Origin: Methylobacterium sp. 77
Lineage (GTDB): Bacteria; Pseudomonadota; Alphaproteobacteria; Rhizobiales; Beijerinckiaceae
Assembly: GCF_000372825.1 (NCBI RefSeq)
Contig: NZ_KB910516.1
Span: forward strand, 2,957,825 to 3,021,824
Length of the DNA stretch: 64,000 nucleotides
Direction: 5' to 3'
The position numbers and the translations under genes were made by a program. The notes under the pieces were generated by a model. That model did not search any database and was not told where the DNA came from. It worked only from the letters and a program-made list of their open reading frames with translations. The stretch's first letter is position 1; each line of letters begins with the position of its first letter. Below, piece after piece: positions 1 through 14,325 of this stretch.

Positions 1-70
1 GGTGCGGATGTGCGCCGCCATCGGGCGGAAGGTCAAGGAGCGCCATGCCCATCGAGGCGCCACGCCGTGA
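1..70 (+). CDS. 3' end of a CDS entering from the left (weak)
   Basis: One frame is open from base 2 to a TGA at 68-70 and would encode the last 22 residues of a protein rich in Arg and Lys. Nothing in it is recognisable. It is listed only because a terminator-like hairpin follows directly. The rest of the gene lies outside the window, so this may be chance. Confidence 0.25.
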   Translation, partial: VRMCAAIGRKVKERHAHRGATP

Positions 71-92
71 TTTTGTTCATCGGCTTGTTCGG

Positions 93-122
93 CCCTCCGG
101 GCGGCCCTAGCTCCCCGGAGGG
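93..122 (+). terminator. Hairpin without T-tract
   Basis: CCCTCCGGG (93-101) and CCCGGAGGG (114-122) form a perfect 9-bp stem with a 12-nt loop, between the left-edge reading frame and the small gene at 168. No run of T follows, so it may be an imperfect terminator or a 5' leader structure. Confidence 0.35.
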
Positions 123-167
123 AGGTCGCGCCCGAAAGGCCGCCTCCGCCAACGTGAGGAGATGACC

Positions 168-344
168 ATGGCCATCACGGATTTTGCCTGGACGCTCGAG
201 AACGTTCAGGAACTCCGGACGCTGGCGCGCGAGCGCGTGCCGGTCTCCATCATCAGCCTGAAGCTCAAACGGCCGATCGACATCGTCTCGGCCAAGCTCG
301 CCGAACTCGGCATCACGCCGGTCAGCGACGTCGGCGGCGAGTAG
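168..344 (+). CDS. Small conserved-looking protein, 58 aa, unknown function
   Basis: I do not recognise the family. The protein is compact and predicted soluble, without signal peptide or membrane segment. It is mostly helical in character, with an N-terminal acidic/aromatic stretch, a central basic patch (LKLKRP) and a Val/Ala-rich C-terminal half. Two ATGs lie six bases apart (162 and 168). The purine-rich GAGGAG at 156-161 abuts the first but sits six bases before the second, so 168 is the better start. A strong hairpin follows the stop and separates it from the convergent glyoxalase gene. Confidence 0.6.
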   Translation: MAITDFAWTLENVQELRTLARERVPVSIISLKLKRPIDIVSAKLAELGITPVSDVGGE

Positions 345-395
345 GCCGCCGCGGAATCGGCCGCCCAGCGAGGAGCCCTCGCAGGCGGATATCGA

Positions 396-421
396 GCGGG
401 GCGCGCGATGCCGCGCCCCGC
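396..421. terminator. Shared hairpin between convergent genes
   Basis: GCGGGGCGCG (396-405) and CGCGCCCCGC (412-421) form a perfect 10-bp GC stem with a 6-nt loop. It lies between the convergent 58-aa gene and the glyoxalase gene and could stop transcription from both sides. There is no T-tract on either strand. Confidence 0.5.
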
Positions 422-435
422 ATCGTCGGGCGGAC

Positions 436-876
436 CTACCAGGAGCCGGTATTCTCCATGGAAGCCCAGGGCTCCTGCGGCGGCTTCGCCTCGCCCTTCT
501 GCAGGATCTCGATGGAAATGCCGTCGGGCGACTTCACGAAGGCCATGTAGCCGTCGCGCGGCGGCCGGTTGATGGTCACGCCCTTGTCCTGAAGCCGCGC
601 GCAGAACGCGTAGATATCGTCCACCTGATAGGCGAGATGGCCGAAATTGCGCCCGCCCGAATAGGTCTCCGGGTCCCAGTTGTAGGTCAGCTCGATCTGG
701 GGCGCCTTGGTCTCCTTGGCGGTGTCGTAATCGCCGGGTGCGGCGAGGAAGACCAGGGTGAAACGACCCTTCTCGTTGTCGATCCGGCGCGTCTCCTGCA
801 GGCCGAACGTGTCGACGTAGAAGGCGAGCGCCTTGTCCAGATCCGCCACGCGGACCATCGTGTGAAGGTATTCCAT
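436..876 (-). CDS. gloA: Lactoylglutathione lyase (glyoxalase I)
   Basis: Isomerises the hemithioacetal of methylglyoxal and glutathione to S-lactoylglutathione in the cytoplasm. The 146-residue protein has the paired betaalphabetabetabeta modules of the VOC superfamily. The four metal ligands of nickel-type GlxI are visible: His5, Glu62, His80 (in FGHLAYQVDD) and Glu123 (in ISIEIL). A longer in-frame extension exists upstream, but the ATG at 876 puts His5 at the position usual for the family and has a GGA-rich ribosome site. The family's ordinary C-terminus is extended here by a short Pro/Glu-rich tail. Monocistronic by position: the gene upstream diverges (pepN). Confidence 0.93.
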   Translation of the reverse strand: MEYLHTMVRVADLDKALAFYVDTFGLQETRRIDNEKGRFTLVFLAAPGDYDTAKETKAPQIELTYNWDPETYSGGRNFGHLAYQVDDIYAFCARLQDKGVTINRPPRDGYMAFVKSPDGISIEILQKGEAKPPQEPWASMENTGSW

Positions 877-1044
877 GGTTGTTCCGTTCTCCGGTTGATG
901 CCGCCTATGTGGCCCGGCTATGCCGGGCGTCAACGCCGCGAGGCCTTCCACGCCGTCGAACCGCTCCGCTTCTGAAGGCGCAAAGCCGAGCGGTCCGGGA
1001 ATGCGGGGCCGCCCTCCTCCTCCTCACCGATCGGGACAGACCGC

Positions 1045-3687
1045 ATGCGCACCGAAACCCCGATCCTGATCCGTCTCGAGGATTACCGGCCGAGCGACTA
1101 CCTCATCGACACGGTGGAGCTCGACATGCGCCTCCACCCCCGCGAGACGCGGGTCGTCGCCACCCTGGCTTTGCGCCCCAACCCGGCGGGACGCCCGAAC
1201 GCTCCCCTGGTGCTCGATGGCGACGACCTCGTGCTGGTGGGGCTCACCCTCGACGGCACGGTCCTCGACGAGGCGGCCTATTCCGCGAGCGCATCGGCGC
1301 TGACGCTGCACGCGCCCCCGCAAGCCCCCTTCACGCTGACGATCGAGACCCGGATCGACCCCACCGCCAACACCAAGCTCATGGGCTTGTACCGGTCGAG
1401 CGGCGTCTACTGCACCCAGTGCGAGGCGGACGGCTTCCGCCGGATCACCTACTTCCTCGACCGGCCCGATGTGATGGCGGTCTACACGACCCGGATCGAG
1501 GCCGACGCGGCCGAGGCGCCGGTCCTTCTCGGCAACGGCAACCTGAGAGAATCCGGCCCCGCCGGCCCCGGCCGTCACTACGCGGTCTGGGACGACCCCC
1601 ACCCGAAGCCCGCTTATCTCTTCGCCCTGGTCGGCGGACGGCTCGACCGGGTCTCGCGCGACTTCACCACCGTGGACGGCCGCGCCGTCACCCTCGCCGT
1701 CTACGTGGAGCCGGGCAAGGCGGACCGGGCGGGCTATGCCCTCGACGCCATCGCCCGCTCGATGACCTGGGACGAGGAGGCGTTCGGCCGCGCCTACGAC
1801 CTCGACGTCTTCAACGTCGTGGCGGTGTCCGACTTCAACATGGGCGCCATGGAGAACAAGGGCCTCAACATCTTCAACGACAAGTACGTCCTCGCCTCGC
1901 CCGAAACCGCCACCGACGCGGATTACGCGGCCGTCGAGAGGATCATCGCCCACGAGTATTTTCACAACTGGTCGGGCAACCGCGTCACCTGCCGCGACTG
2001 GTTCCAGCTCTGCCTGAAGGAAGGCCTCACGGTCTTCCGCGACCAGGAATTCTCCTCCGACATGCGCTCGCGCGCGGTCCATCGCATCGGCGAGGTCAGG
2101 ACGCTCCGCGCCCGCCAGTTTCCGGAGGATGCCGGGCCGCTGGCCCATCCGGTGCGGCCTAAGGTCTATGCCGAGATCAACAACTTCTACACGGCCACCG
2201 TCTACGAGAAGGGCGCGGAGATCGTGCGGATGCTGCGCACGCTGATCGGCCCGGCGGCCTTCCGTGCCGGCATGGACCGCTATTTCTCCGACAATGACGG
2301 GCGCGCGGCGACGGTGGAGGATTTCCTCGCCGCCTTCGCGACCGAGACCGGCCGCGACCTCTCGGCCCTGGCGCAATGGTACGAGCGGCCGGGGACGACG
2401 GTCATCGGGGTCGAGGGGCATTACGATTCCTCGGCGCGGACCTACCGCCTGTGCTTCCGCCAGCGCCTGCCGGGCGCGGAGGACGGCCCTCCCCTCGCCG
2501 TCCCGATCGCCCTCGGCCTCGTCGGCGAGGACGGCCCCATCGCCGCGTCCTGCGAGCGCGTGGTCGAAGGCGTCTTCGTGCTCGATCGGCCTTCGGACGA
2601 GATCGTCTTCACCGACGTCGACGCGCGACCGGTCCCGTCGCTGTTCCGGGGATTCTCCGCCCCGGTGCGGATCGAGATGGCCTCGAGCGATGCCGAACGC
2701 CTGACGCTGCTGGCGCACGACACCGACGCCTTCACGCGCTGGCAGGCCGGCCAGAGCATCGCCATGCGCCTGATCGTCGAGCGGACGAAGGCGGAGGCCC
2801 CATCGGCGGATGGCACGGGGCCGGATGCCGAGGCCTTCATCGCGGCCCTGTCCACTTTCCTCGATGCCGAAGCTCTGAGCGACCCGGCCTTCGCCGCCCT
2901 CGTCCTCGGATTGCCGAGCGAAGGCGACGTCGCCAACGAGATCGGCCGCAATATCGACCCCGATGCGATCCACTCGGCGAGGCGAACCCTGCGGCGCCAG
3001 GTCGGGCGGGGGCTCGGATCGCGCCTGGAGGCCCTTCACACGGCCATGGCCGACGGGCCGGACGCGGCATTCAGCCCCGACGCGGCCTCCGCCGGCCGCC
3101 GCGCCCTGCGCAACGCTGCCCTCGACCTGATCGCGGCGGCGGATGAAGGGCGAGGCGCCGAACTCGCGGCCGCTCAATTCACCGATTCCACCAACATGAC
3201 CGACCGCCTCGCCGCCCTCTCGGCCCTGGCCGCGATCCCGGGCGAAGCGAGGGAGGACGCGCTCCATGCCTTCGGCACCCGCTATGCGGCCGAACCGCTC
3301 GTCCTCGACAAGTGGTTCGCCATCCAGGCGCTGATCCCCGAGGAGGGCACGATCTCGCGCGTCGGCAGGCTTCAGGATCACCCGGCCTTCGCGATGACCA
3401 ACCCGAACCGGGTGCGTGCCCTCATCGGCACGTTCGGCATGGCGAACCCGACTCAGTTCGCCCGACCCGACGGCGCGGGTTTCAGGCTGATGGCGGACGC
3501 GGTTCGGATGATCGACGGAACGAATCCGCAGCTCGCCGCGCGGCTTCTCACCGCCTTCGGTTCATGGCGGATGCTGGAACCCGGGCGGCAGGCGCAAGCC
3601 AAAGCCACGCTTGGCGAAATTGTATCCGCGCCGGGGCTTTCGCGCGATGTGGCCGACATCCTCGGACGGACTCTCGGAACCGGCTAA
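1045..3687 (+). CDS. pepN: Aminopeptidase N (M1 zinc metallopeptidase)
   Basis: Cytoplasmic broad-specificity aminopeptidase removing N-terminal residues from peptides. The 880 aa match the length of proteobacterial PepN. The exopeptidase motif GAMEN is at 267-271. The zinc site HEYFH is at 303-307 with the third ligand Glu326 eighteen residues on. The Ig-like middle domain and the helical DUF3458-type C-terminal domain follow. It is transcribed alone, divergently from gloA, whose start lies about 170 bp away. Long open frames on the opposite strand are GC-driven shadows. Confidence 0.96.
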   Translation: MRTETPILIRLEDYRPSDYLIDTVELDMRLHPRETRVVATLALRPNPAGRPNAPLVLDGDDLVLVGLTLDGTVLDEAAYSASASALTLHAPPQAPFTLTIETRIDPTANTKLMGLYRSSGVYCTQCEADGFRRITYFLDRPDVMAVYTTRIEADAAEAPVLLGNGNLRESGPAGPGRHYAVWDDPHPKPAYLFALVGGRLDRVSRDFTTVDGRAVTLAVYVEPGKADRAGYALDAIARSMTWDEEAFGRAYDLDVFNVVAVSDFNMGAMENKGLNIFNDKYVLASPETATDADYAAVERIIAHEYFHNWSGNRVTCRDWFQLCLKEGLTVFRDQEFSSDMRSRAVHRIGEVRTLRARQFPEDAGPLAHPVRPKVYAEINNFYTATVYEKGAEIVRMLRTLIGPAAFRAGMDRYFSDNDGRAATVEDFLAAFATETGRDLSALAQWYERPGTTVIGVEGHYDSSARTYRLCFRQRLPGAEDGPPLAVPIALGLVGEDGPIAASCERVVEGVFVLDRPSDEIVFTDVDARPVPSLFRGFSAPVRIEMASSDAERLTLLAHDTDAFTRWQAGQSIAMRLIVERTKAEAPSADGTGPDAEAFIAALSTFLDAEALSDPAFAALVLGLPSEGDVANEIGRNIDPDAIHSARRTLRRQVGRGLGSRLEALHTAMADGPDAAFSPDAASAGRRALRNAALDLIAAADEGRGAELAAAQFTDSTNMTDRLAALSALAAIPGEAREDALHAFGTRYAAEPLVLDKWFAIQALIPEEGTISRVGRLQDHPAFAMTNPNRVRALIGTFGMANPTQFARPDGAGFRLMADAVRMIDGTNPQLAARLLTAFGSWRMLEPGRQAQAKATLGEIVSAPGLSRDVADILGRTLGTG

Positions 3688-3724
3688 CCTACTGCCAGGG
3701 ATGGATAAATTGAATCCACCGATT

Positions 3725-3756
3725 CTCTCGATTCGGTTGCCACACTGAGCCGAGAG
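3725..3756. other. Weak dyad in the pepN-kinase spacer
   Basis: CTCTCG (3725-3730) and CGAGAG (3751-3756) flank 20 bases in the 192-bp spacer after pepN. The rest of the spacer is less GC-rich than its surroundings and likely holds the promoter of the kinase gene, but no convincing -35/-10 pair was seen. Confidence 0.2.
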
Positions 3757-3879
3757 TCAAGGATATGGTTAAGAATTCCGTGGACAAGTTACCTGTGGAA
3801 ATGCTGAACTGAATACGATTCGAAGCGTGACTCACCAACACGTTTCCAAGCGACTCACCGGCAGCTGCGGAGACTTGTC

Positions 3880-6285
<2,406 letters not shown>

Positions 6286-6340
6286 CGCATCGGTCCGTGG
6301 AGATGCCGACGCAGGGGCGGGAACGGCGCAGGGCGAAACC

Positions 6341-6781
6341 ATGCTTCGATTGATTCTGGCGGCCGTGATCCTCTCCGCATCGGCGGCGGCCCGTGCCGAC
6401 GAATGCGACGCCCTGGCGGCTCGGATCGCGGCGGAGCTCGGTGCGAAGGTCGGACGGCGGCAGGGGCCGAGCATCGATCTCAAGATCCCGAACAGTACGA
6501 AGATCGATCTGACCTGCCGGGCCGAGCCGATCGTCCAGGCGGCCTCGAGCGATCCCACCCCTTCGGCGGTCTACTTCCAGGATCTGTCGATTGCCGGCGC
6601 GGCCGCGATCGGTGAGACGGCCGGCACCGTCCAGAGCGCAATCGGCAAGGCCTACGAGACCTCGCTGCGCGAGCGCCGGAAGTCGTTCATCCAGCAGAAC
6701 GGATGGTCGGCGAGCTGCTACACCGATCCATCGGGCTCCATCCGAACCCTCTGCTCGGTGGGCCGCATTCCGCCGGGGTGA
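6341..6781 (+). CDS. Secreted protein of unknown function
   Basis: The 146-aa product starts with a typical signal peptide ending at ARA-DE near residue 20, so it is likely periplasmic. The mature part has three or four cysteines (after DE, in LTC, in SASC and TLC), which could form disulfides. I do not recognise the family. It begins 55 bp after the histidine kinase on the same strand and may be cotranscribed with it. A hairpin separates it from the convergent fae-like gene. Confidence 0.7.
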   Translation: MLRLILAAVILSASAAARADECDALAARIAAELGAKVGRRQGPSIDLKIPNSTKIDLTCRAEPIVQAASSDPTPSAVYFQDLSIAGAAAIGETAGTVQSAIGKAYETSLRERRKSFIQQNGWSASCYTDPSGSIRTLCSVGRIPPG

Positions 6782-6806
6782 CCGGAGCGGGAGGAACCGC
6801 CCCGGT
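6781..6806. terminator. Hairpin between convergent genes
   Basis: ACCGGAGCGG (6781-6790) pairs with CCGCCCCGGT (6797-6806) with one mismatch and a 6-nt loop. A second small stem, GGTCGG/CCGACC (6804-6818), overlaps its right arm. Both lie between the stops of the secreted protein and the fae-like gene. Confidence 0.4.
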
Positions 6807-6818
6807 CGGAGGCCGACC

Positions 6819-7358
6819 TCAATACTCGATGATGTCCTCGAGCGCGTAGTGCTTCACGGTCTTGCGGTTGGCGATGAGCTCGTCGATCGTCGGCTCGCCC
6901 TTCATGGCGCGGGCGATGGCGAGTTTCGTCGCCTCGTAATTGGTGCGGTAGAGGTCCTTGCGGTCGAGGTTCTCGTCCTTGCCGCAGCGCTCGTCGAGCC
7001 AGATCGTGATGATCATGCAGAGCTCCTCGAGGCCGTCCTTCGGCAGGATGCCCTCGATCACGCAGTCGATGATGGCATCGCCGGTCGCCGCCTGGACCAC
7101 GCCGCCGAGAAGCTCGGCATATTCCGCGGTGTGGATCGTGACCTTGGTGGTCATCATCGTGGACGGACGCACGAGCTGGTTGAGGTCGCGCACGACGAAC
7201 ATGCGGGTGTGCCCCTGGACCTGGCCGAGCATGCCGGCGAAGGCGTGGCCCACGGGGCCGCGGGTGGAGCCGATCAGCACCTCCGGCATCGCGTCGGTAA
7301 ACTGGCCATCGGCGGCGAGCACGGTGGCCTCGCCCGTGCGGAACCAGATCTCTGACAT
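6819..7358 (-). CDS. Formaldehyde-activating enzyme paralogue (Fae-like)
   Basis: 179 aa of the Fae family. Canonical Fae condenses formaldehyde with tetrahydromethanopterin to methylene-H4MPT in methylotrophs. The family pattern is clear: an RGP loop, KVTIHT, an EGILP motif and the NYEATKLAIARA helix. It is divergent from the well-known Fae1. By my alignment from memory, the proposed catalytic histidine (Fae1 His22, in AHIDLIIG) is Met here (AMPEVLIG). It may therefore be one of the Fae2/Fae3-type homologues with a different or regulatory role. The start at 7358 has a GAGGGAAA ribosome site; the much longer upstream frame is not coding. Monocistronic, and a methylotroph signature. Confidence 0.85.
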   Translation of the reverse strand: MSEIWFRTGEATVLAADGQFTDAMPEVLIGSTRGPVGHAFAGMLGQVQGHTRMFVVRDLNQLVRPSTMMTTKVTIHTAEYAELLGGVVQAATGDAIIDCVIEGILPKDGLEELCMIITIWLDERCGKDENLDRKDLYRTNYEATKLAIARAMKGEPTIDELIANRKTVKHYALEDIIEY

Positions 7359-7611
7359 GTCGGCGTTTCCCTCACTCGAAAGTTGGCTGTCGGACCGGTA
7401 GTCGGGCCGTTTCGCGGGCGGACAAACACCGTTCCGCCGCCGCCCGTCAATCTCCGGAGCCGAGAGAGTTGAGCGACACGCGCTTCCGCTCTGGCCTCGC
7501 AGGCCGCAATCGGTCATTCCATGCGCGGTTCGGCGCCTGCGGCATCGGCTCGTTTCGGAAGATGGCGTCCATCTTCCGGCCGGTGCACCAAGCCGAACGG
7601 GAGATGGGTCA

Positions 7612-7833
7612 ATGAACGGGCAGCAGGAACGGGATTGGAGCCTCGCCGTCGCCGCATTGCCGGACGGAGTTCGGCTCGAACTCGGCCTCGCGGACCTGTC
7701 CGGAGCCCCCTTCACCGCCATTCTCGCCCTCGACAGGCGCGAGGCGCGCAACCTCGCCCGTGCCTTGCTCGCGGCCTCGGGAGACGCGGCGGAGCGGACC
7801 TTTCCGCGTCCCTCCTCCGCCGAGGGAAACTGA
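7612..7833 (+). CDS. Small hypothetical protein, 73 aa
   Basis: Unrecognised. The sequence reads as a short alpha/beta protein: a beta-like stretch (RLELGLADL) is followed by a helix rich in Arg, Ala and Leu. No signal peptide or membrane span. The ATG at 7612 follows a GGGAG element by about ten bases. It is divergent from the Fae paralogue across a 253-bp spacer and convergent with the lipoprotein gene, whose stop is about 20 bp away. Confidence 0.5.
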   Translation: MNGQQERDWSLAVAALPDGVRLELGLADLSGAPFTAILALDRREARNLARALLAASGDAAERTFPRPSSAEGN

Positions 7834-7854
7834 CGCGCCAGCGCTCGTTCCGGA

Positions 7855-8286
7855 TCAGCGTCCCGACAGTCTCGGCACCTTCAGGCCGCGCGCTTCGGGC
7901 GCGGGGGTGCAGACGTAGGTGAACTCGGTCTGCAGGTCGGTGAAGACGGATTCCCCGGTGATCTTGCAATAATCCCGAGCGGTCTCATCGAGGAAAGTGC
8001 GCGCCGCCTCGCGCAGGCGCTTGGCACGCGTGGCGGCCGGGCCGCCCTGCCCGTCGTAGCGCTCGTCGATGCCGCAGCCCGTGATCTCGCGCACGCCATC
8101 GGAGACGACCAGCATCTTGCTCACGCGGCGCTGGTCGTAGACCGTATAGGGATCGTTGCAGCCGATGGTCACCACCTGGGCGCCCACGGAGGCGTAGTTC
8201 TTCGACAGGTAGGAGAACCCGGTGCAGCCCGAGACACCGACGGCGAGGATGGCGGCGACGGCCAGGATTCCGGTGTTCCGGTTCAA
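7855..8286 (-). CDS. Putative lipoprotein of unknown function
   Basis: 143 aa with a type II signal peptide: a hydrophobic segment, then VSGC with the lipidated Cys at 21. The mature domain has further cysteines (in TIGCND, TGCGID, DYCKIT and YVCTP) that probably pair in the periplasm. No family recognised. It lies between metH and the 73-aa gene, transcribed in the same direction as the met operon but upstream of its own 117-bp spacer, so it is not part of that operon. Confidence 0.7.
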   Translation of the reverse strand: MNRNTGILAVAAILAVGVSGCTGFSYLSKNYASVGAQVVTIGCNDPYTVYDQRRVSKMLVVSDGVREITGCGIDERYDGQGGPAATRAKRLREAARTFLDETARDYCKITGESVFTDLQTEFTYVCTPAPEARGLKVPRLSGR

Positions 8287-8402
8287 CGTCGTCGCGCTCC
8301 GCTGGCTCGCTCGATCAAGGTGGGGTGCATTGAAGCGCGGGCGCTCCGACGGTCAAGCCTCCGACGGACACACCCCCGCTCCATTCCACCGAATCAGACG
8401 GC

Positions 8403-12155
<3,753 letters not shown>

Positions 12156-12168
12156 CGTGTCTCTCACG

Positions 12169-12310
12169 CGTCATTCCGGGTCCGCGACGCGGCGCCCGGA
12201 ATCCAGGACCGCGACGGGTCCGGAAGGTCGGTTTCGGCTGCCGGACGGGGAGCGTCGGCAGGGTCGGCGCGTCTCGATCCCGGTTTCGCCTTCGGCGTTC
12301 CGGGATGACG
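12169..12310. repeat. Palindromic interspersed element in the metF-metH spacer
   Basis: The spacer is framed by inverted ends: CGTCATTCCGG (12169-12179) and CCGGGATGACG (12300-12310), which pair with one wobble. Inside, an ATTCCGGG...CCCGGAAT arm pair forms a nested stem at the metH side. Intergenic elements with CGTCATTCCGGG-type ends are common in Methylobacterium and Bradyrhizobium genomes. It fills nearly all of the 169-bp gap. Confidence 0.6.
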
Positions 12311-12324
12311 GGTAGCCCGATCGC

Positions 12325-13242
12325 TCAGGCCGCCTTCGCCGCCACCTTCGGTGCCTGCGCACGAAGGCCCAGCAGATGGCAGATGGCATAGACGAGATCG
12401 GAGCGGTTCATCGAGTAGAAATGGAAGTCGTTGACGCCCTGATCCACCAGATCGAGCACCTGCTCGGCCGCCACGGCAGCCGCGATCAGGCGGCGGGTCT
12501 CGACGTCGTTGTCGAGCCCCTCGAAACGGGCGGCGAGCCAGTACGGCACCGAGGCGCCGGTGCGGCGGGCGAAATTGGCCGCCTGCTTGAAATTCTGCAC
12601 CGGCAGGATGCCGGGGATGATCGGGATGTCGATCCCGGCCGCGCGCACCTTGTCGACGTAGCGCAGGTACACCTCGTTCTCGAAGAAGAACTGCGTGATC
12701 GCCTGATCGGCGCCGGCATCGACCTTGGCTTTGAGCGCGTCGATATCGGCATCGAGGGAGGCGGCCTCGGGGTGCTTTTCCGGGTAGGCCGAGACCGAGA
12801 CCTTGAAGTCGCCGATCCGCTTGATGCCCGCCACCAGATCGCTGGTCCGGGCATAGCCGCCGGGATGGGGACGGTAGGCGGTACCGACGCCGTCCTGCGG
12901 ATCGCCGCGCAGGGCCACGATATGGCGCACGCCGGCATCCCAGTAGGATTGCACGACCTCGTCGATCTCCTCGCGGGTCGCATCCACGCAGGTGAGATGG
13001 GCGGCCGGCCGGAGGCTGGTCTCTGTGATCATCCGCGCCACGGTGTTGTGCGTGCGCTCGCGGGTGGACCCGCCGGCGCCGTAGGTCACCGAGACGAATT
13101 TCGGCTGGAGTGGCGCGAGACGCTCGATCGACGACCACAGAACCTTCTCCATCTCGTCGGTCTTCGGCGGGAAGAACTCGATGGAGACCTGGATCGGACG
13201 GTAGCCGTCGCGGCTGGCGCGATGTTGGGAAGCGGTGGGCAT
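12325..13242 (-). CDS. metF: 5,10-methylenetetrahydrofolate reductase
   Basis: FAD enzyme reducing methylene-THF to methyl-THF, the substrate of MetH downstream. 305 aa, the usual MetF length, as a single TIM barrel. Visible family signatures include SIEFFPPKTDEME near the N-terminus (the catalytic Glu region), VTYGAGGSTRERT, and the ALRGDPQDG flavin-site loop. The start at 13242 is the first ATG. The ArsR-methyltransferase stop is 66 bp upstream, so the two are probably on one transcript. A hairpin at the regulator's stop could modulate read-through. Confidence 0.96.
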   Translation of the reverse strand: MPTASQHRASRDGYRPIQVSIEFFPPKTDEMEKVLWSSIERLAPLQPKFVSVTYGAGGSTRERTHNTVARMITETSLRPAAHLTCVDATREEIDEVVQSYWDAGVRHIVALRGDPQDGVGTAYRPHPGGYARTSDLVAGIKRIGDFKVSVSAYPEKHPEAASLDADIDALKAKVDAGADQAITQFFFENEVYLRYVDKVRAAGIDIPIIPGILPVQNFKQAANFARRTGASVPYWLAARFEGLDNDVETRRLIAAAVAAEQVLDLVDQGVNDFHFYSMNRSDLVYAICHLLGLRAQAPKVAAKAA

Positions 13243-13293
13243 CGGGGCGTCCTCAAGATCTTTCGGTTCAGACGGTCTTGGTCGAGACGGAGA

Positions 13294-13320
13294 GCGGTAG
13301 GTAGCCGCTCAGGCTACCGC
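13294..13320 (-). terminator. Alternative hairpins at the regulator-metF junction
   Basis: Two mutually exclusive perfect 7-bp stems overlap here: GGTAGCC/GGCTACC (13300-13318, 5-nt loop) and GCGGTAG/CTACCGC (13294-13320, 13-nt loop). They include the regulator's stop codon. No U-tract follows, so attenuation or mRNA stabilisation is as likely as termination. Confidence 0.35.
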
Positions 13321-14325
13321 GCGCTCCACCTCGGAAGCGAGTGCCGGCTCGACCGCGGACGCGGCGAGCCAGAGGGTGACGGTGAGTTGATCGTCGCTCT
13401 CCCCATTGGGAGAGAGATGCCGGGTGGCGACCGCGCCGAGACCGGCATCGGCGAGCCAGCCCGTCACCTGCTCGGCGGCGAAGCCGAGGCGGCGATGGGC
13501 CTGATCCTCGCGCAGGAATTCGAGATCGTGCGGCGCGAAATCTACCACTAGAAGCCGTCCGCCCGGCGCGACCAGCCGCGCCGCCTCGCGCAAGGCGCGG
13601 GCCGGATCGTCGAGATAATGCAGCACCTGATGCACCACGACGAGATCGAAACTGCCGCGCCCGAAGGGCGGGGCATGGATGTCGCCCTGGCGCAGGTCGA
13701 CGCCCGAGAGGCCGGCCCGTTCGAGATTGGCCCGCGCGACGGAGAGCATGGCGTGGCTCGAATCGAGGCCGGTGGCGCGGCCGGCCCGGGGGGCCAGCAG
13801 GCCGAGCATCCGCCCCGTGCCGGTTCCGAGATCGATCAGGCTTCGCACCGGCGCCGAGCCGAGGGCCTCGATCACCGCCGCCTCCACCATCGCCTCCGGC
13901 ACGTGGAGCGAGCGGAGCTGGTCCCATTTCGGGGCGAGGCGCGCGAAGAAGGTCTGCGCGGCATCCGCGCGCTGGGTCCGTACGCCGTCGAGACGGGCGC
14001 GGTCCTCGGACAGAGGCGGGCTCGCCCGGTCGAGGCTGCCGACCAGCGGCTCCACCAGCCCGGTCCGCGCCTCGATCAGGCGGAAGAACGCCCATGCGCC
14101 CTCGCGGTGCCGCTCCACCAGACCGGCCTCGACGAGAAGCTTGAGATGGCGCGAGATTCGCGGCTGCGACTGACCGAGGATGTCGGTGAGATCGGAGACC
14201 GAGAGTTCACCCTGCATCAGAAGTGCGAGGATGCGCAGGCGCGTCTCCTCGGCGGTGGCGCGCAGCACGCCGAGGGCATCGGCGAAAGGGAGGGCGGTCG
14301 TCGCCTTGGCGCTGTCTTGAGACAT
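13309..14325 (-). CDS. ArsR-family regulator fused to a SAM-dependent methyltransferase domain
   Basis: 338 aa. Residues 10-95 form an ArsR/SmtB winged helix (recognition region SDLTDILGQSQPRISRHLKLL) without an obvious metal-site cysteine pair. Residues 125-320 form a class I methyltransferase with motif I DLGTGTG at 165-171, an acidic post-I loop and LDLVVVHQVLHYLDD-like motif IV. ArsR regulators of this architecture sit beside metF/metH in many alphaproteobacteria. The described SahR regulators of methionine genes respond to S-adenosylhomocysteine, so a SAM/SAH-sensing role is the best inference. The ATG at 14325 is preferred to a TTG at 14361 because it coincides with the edge of a perfect palindrome, the probable autoregulatory operator. 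No good ribosome site precedes it. Confidence 0.88.
   Translation of the reverse strand: MSQDSAKATTALPFADALGVLRATAEETRLRILALLMQGELSVSDLTDILGQSQPRISRHLKLLVEAGLVERHREGAWAFFRLIEARTGLVEPLVGSLDRASPPLSEDRARLDGVRTQRADAAQTFFARLAPKWDQLRSLHVPEAMVEAAVIEALGSAPVRSLIDLGTGTGRMLGLLAPRAGRATGLDSSHAMLSVARANLERAGLSGVDLRQGDIHAPPFGRGSFDLVVVHQVLHYLDDPARALREAARLVAPGGRLLVVDFAPHDLEFLREDQAHRRLGFAAEQVTGWLADAGLGAVATRHLSPNGESDDQLTVTLWLAASAVEPALASEVERAVA

Noticed and set aside
1024-3381. 785-codon frame antisense to pepN, and similar ones at 24698-27079 and 43888-46044
   Set aside because: Same GC-driven shadow effect; translations are rich in Arg, Gly, Asp and Val without motifs.
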